Of a DNA stretch of 64,000 nt, positions 61,962 to 64,000 are shown piece after piece. The stretch covers positions 3,013,501 to 3,077,500 of the forward strand of contig NZ_CP045649.1 in NCBI RefSeq assembly GCF_009557055.1, in the 5' to 3' direction. Each line of letters opens with the position of its first letter. Position 1 is the stretch's first letter. Source of the DNA: Nocardioides sp. dk884. GTDB taxonomy: Bacteria; Actinomycetota; Actinomycetes; Propionibacteriales; Nocardioidaceae. Made by a program: the position numbers and the translations under genes. The notes beneath the pieces are model-generated. The model worked only from the letters and a program-made list of their open reading frames with translations, did no database searches and was not told where the DNA came from.

Positions 61962-63953
61962 TCAGACGAGGTCCACGGCGGCGAACTGCGCCCCGGACGC
62001 GAGGTGGGCGTAGCCCGGCCCGCGGTCGAAGAACGGCTCCTCCGCGCCCTGCTCGGACGCCCGCGCGGCGCGCTCGGCCGCGGTGGCCGCGGCGTCGTAG
62101 GACAGCGTGTCGTCCTCCAGCGAGCCGGTGAGCACCACGCCGTAGTCACCGAGCGCGGCGTGCTCGGAGACCTTGCGCCACACCACGTCGCGCACCACGA
62201 GCTCGGGGTCGCGCTCGAGCGGGTCGCCCCACCCGCCACCGCCGGTGGTCCGGATCCGGACCACCTCGCCGGCCTTGATCTCCTCGGCGTCGGCGAGGGC
62301 GTCGACCTCGCGCTCGTTCGGGCCGCCCGGGTCGATGGTGACCTCGAAGGGCCGTCCCGCCTTGCCGCCCTTCACGCCCCAGCAGGCCAGGATCGAGCGG
62401 TCCGCGATGGACATGAAGTGGGCGTCCTTGAGCATCCGGATGTGCTTCTCATAGCCCAGGCCGCCGCGGAACTTGCCGGCGCCGCCGGAGTCCACGGCGA
62501 GGGTCAGCGCCTCGACACGGAACGGGAAGCGGGCCTCGGTGAACTCGCTGGGCAGGTTGCGGCTGTCCGGGACGACGTGGATGGTGTCCTCGCCGTCGGC
62601 GTAGTAGCGACCGCCGGAGCCGCCGCCGAGCACCTCGCGCATGAGGTACGGGCGGCCGTCGAGGTCCTCGCCGTACACGCCGGTGTAGCGGATGGTCTCC
62701 TGGTCGGCCGGCATCTTGCCGTCGACGGCCTTGGCGACCACGCCGGCCAGCACGCCGAGCAGCCGCAGGATCACGAACGTGCGGGCGTTGGTCGGCGCCG
62801 GGAAGACCGGCGTGAGCAGCGTGCCCGGCGGCGGGAAGCGCATCTCGATGAGCGGCACGATGCCCTCGTTGACGTCGAGCTCGGCCATCCGCTCGGGGGT
62901 GTCGGCGAGGTTGCGCAGGATCGGCGCCAGCCACTTCTTGAGGAAGACGCCGTCGCTGTAGTCGCCGCAGTGGTTGATCGGGCCCTTCGCCTGCGGACCG
63001 GTGCCGTCGAAGTCGATGATCAGCCGCTCGCCGTCGGGGTCGTCGGCCGCGGTGCGCGTCAGCGTGATCCGCTGGGTGTGCAGCTGCGGCTCCTCGACGC
63101 CGTCGTGCTCGGCGTAGTCCTCCCAGACCCACGAGCCGACCGGGATCTTGGAGAGGATCTCGCGGCGGTACGTCGCGGTGGTGCGCTCGATGATCGCGTC
63201 GAAGCAGGACTCCACGGTCTCGATGCCGTAGCGGTCGAAGAGCTCGCCCAGGCGGCGCGCGCCCATCAGGCACGCCGAGCACTCGGCGTCCAGGTCGGCG
63301 GCCAGCGAGTCCGGCATCCGCGAGTTGCGGGTCATGATGCTGAGCGCCGCCCGGTTGGGCACGCCGGCGTCCCACAGCCGGATCGGCGGGACCGCGAGGC
63401 CCTCCTCGAAGACGCTGGTGGCCGCGGACGGCATCGAGCCGGGGACCGCGCCGCCGATGTCGTCGTGGTGGCCGAAGGCCTGCACGAACGCGACGACCCG
63501 CCGCTCGCCCTCGGGGCCGGCGAAGACCGGCACGGTGACGCAGAGGTCGGGCAGGTGGCCGATGCCGCCCTCGGAGAGGTAGACGTCGTTGTGGAAGAAG
63601 ACGTCGCCCTCGCGCATCTCCTCGATCGGGAAGTCCCGGGCGATCGGGTGCACGAGCGCGGAGTAGGAGCGTCCGGTGAGCTTGCGCAGCTTGCGGTCGT
63701 GGATGCCGGCGCGGAAGTCGTGGGCGTCGCGGATCATCGGGCTGCGCGAGGTGCGCCCGATGGCGGTCTCGACCTCCATCTCGACCGCGGCCAGGGAGCC
63801 CTGGACGATCTCGACGAGTACCGGGTCGGCGCTGGCGCCGGAGTCCGCGGTGAGCGGGCCGAAGGGGAACTGGGTGGGCGCGCGGCGGCTCCCGCCCTCG
63901 TTCGGCACGGGCGCGTCAGGCGTGGCGGTCACGCCGACGTTGCAGGTGCACAT
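61962..63953 (-). CDS. Hydantoinase B / oxoprolinase-type subunit (HyuB/caprolactamase-beta-like)
   Basis: A 663-residue hydantoinase-B family protein. Landmarks are DPVLVEIVQGSLAAVEMEVE, HDFRAGIHD, GDVFFHNDVYLSEGGIGHLP, FVQAFGHHDDIGGAVPGSMP, IDFDGTGPQAKGPINHCGDY and RTTGGGGWGDPLERDPELVV. It forms a hetero-oligomer with a hydantoinase-A subunit for ATP-dependent opening of 5-oxoproline, hydantoin or lactam rings. ATG 63953 overlaps the stop of the upstream gene (TGATG). The substrate is open. Confidence 0.92.
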   Translation of the reverse strand: MCTCNVGVTATPDAPVPNEGGSRRAPTQFPFGPLTADSGASADPVLVEIVQGSLAAVEMEVETAIGRTSRSPMIRDAHDFRAGIHDRKLRKLTGRSYSALVHPIARDFPIEEMREGDVFFHNDVYLSEGGIGHLPDLCVTVPVFAGPEGERRVVAFVQAFGHHDDIGGAVPGSMPSAATSVFEEGLAVPPIRLWDAGVPNRAALSIMTRNSRMPDSLAADLDAECSACLMGARRLGELFDRYGIETVESCFDAIIERTTATYRREILSKIPVGSWVWEDYAEHDGVEEPQLHTQRITLTRTAADDPDGERLIIDFDGTGPQAKGPINHCGDYSDGVFLKKWLAPILRNLADTPERMAELDVNEGIVPLIEMRFPPPGTLLTPVFPAPTNARTFVILRLLGVLAGVVAKAVDGKMPADQETIRYTGVYGEDLDGRPYLMREVLGGGSGGRYYADGEDTIHVVPDSRNLPSEFTEARFPFRVEALTLAVDSGGAGKFRGGLGYEKHIRMLKDAHFMSIADRSILACWGVKGGKAGRPFEVTIDPGGPNEREVDALADAEEIKAGEVVRIRTTGGGGWGDPLERDPELVVRDVVWRKVSEHAALGDYGVVLTGSLEDDTLSYDAAATAAERAARASEQGAEEPFFDRGPGYAHLASGAQFAAVDLV

Positions 63954-64000
63954 CAGTTGCTCTCCCTCGTGACGATGATGTTGAGGTGCTCGTCGACGCG
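63953..64000 (-). CDS. 3' end of a gene upstream of hydantoinase B (probably hydantoinase A), cut by window edge
   Basis: Minus-strand frame RVDEHLNIIVTRESN then TGA at 63955-63953. The stop overlaps the ATG of the hydantoinase-B gene, as usual for HyuA-HyuB pairs. Only 15 residues are visible, so the identity is inferred from the overlap. Confidence 0.55.
   Translation of the reverse strand, partial: RVDEHLNIIVTRESN

Overview
This window is chromosomal DNA of a very GC-rich actinobacterium. Its gene families and gene order point to the Nocardioidaceae, most likely Nocardioides or a close relative. The main indicators are a SigR/RsrA redox sigma system, mycoredoxin, WhiB7, AdnAB in place of RecBCD, a PPA1309-family gene, a UPF0182 protein, many GTG starts and strong codon bias. 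No prophage, insertion sequence, CRISPR array or rRNA operon was seen, so most of the window is core chromosome. Assignments come from reading motifs in the sequence and from general knowledge of the families. No database search was run.

Left part (1-11.4 kb): the 3' end of an AraC-type regulator, then rsrA-sigR with a recognisable SigR-type promoter. SRAP/YedK, aroA, rsgA and hisN follow in an order resembling the sigH-aroA-rsgA neighbourhood of mycobacteria. Two accessory-looking genes interrupt it: a GrpB-family gene and a DUF222/HNH nuclease with a perfect LexA (SOS) box. A CBS protein, signal peptidase I and an FKBP isomerase close this part.

11.4-21.9 kb: an S4 protein, a DUF445 membrane protein, a secreted zincin, chorismate mutase, an unusual 942-residue SRPBCC-thiolase-crotonase fusion, a sulfatase, a B3/B4 protein and a hemerythrin protein. 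Two identical initiator tRNA-fMet genes follow, each with its own strong terminator. A 22-bp tandem hairpin repeat family is present here (19.8 and 21.6 kb) and again at 49.7 kb.

21.9-47.2 kb: a block that, as I recall it, is collinear with Mycobacterium tuberculosis Rv3193c-Rv3202c. It holds UPF0182, a PDZ-Lon protease, a DUF2342 metalloprotease, a stand-alone cyclodehydratase-like protein, whiB7, uvrD2, mycoredoxin, nudC and adnA-adnB. The whiB7 locus is rich in structure. It has an AT-rich promoter, an 85-codon upstream ORF with a strong ribosome-binding site, a Rho-independent attenuator with a possible competing helix, and two tandem paralogous small basic proteins downstream.

47.2-64 kb: catabolic and secretory genes. 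These are a CoA-transferase, a DJ-1/PfpI protein, a SAP-domain protein, a barbiturase-like amidohydrolase with carbamate kinase, a proton antiporter and a large secreted M14 carboxypeptidase. They are followed by a NarL-type two-component pair, SelO, an SDR, an NmrA-like reductase and a hydantoinase-B-type gene cut off from its partner by the window edge.
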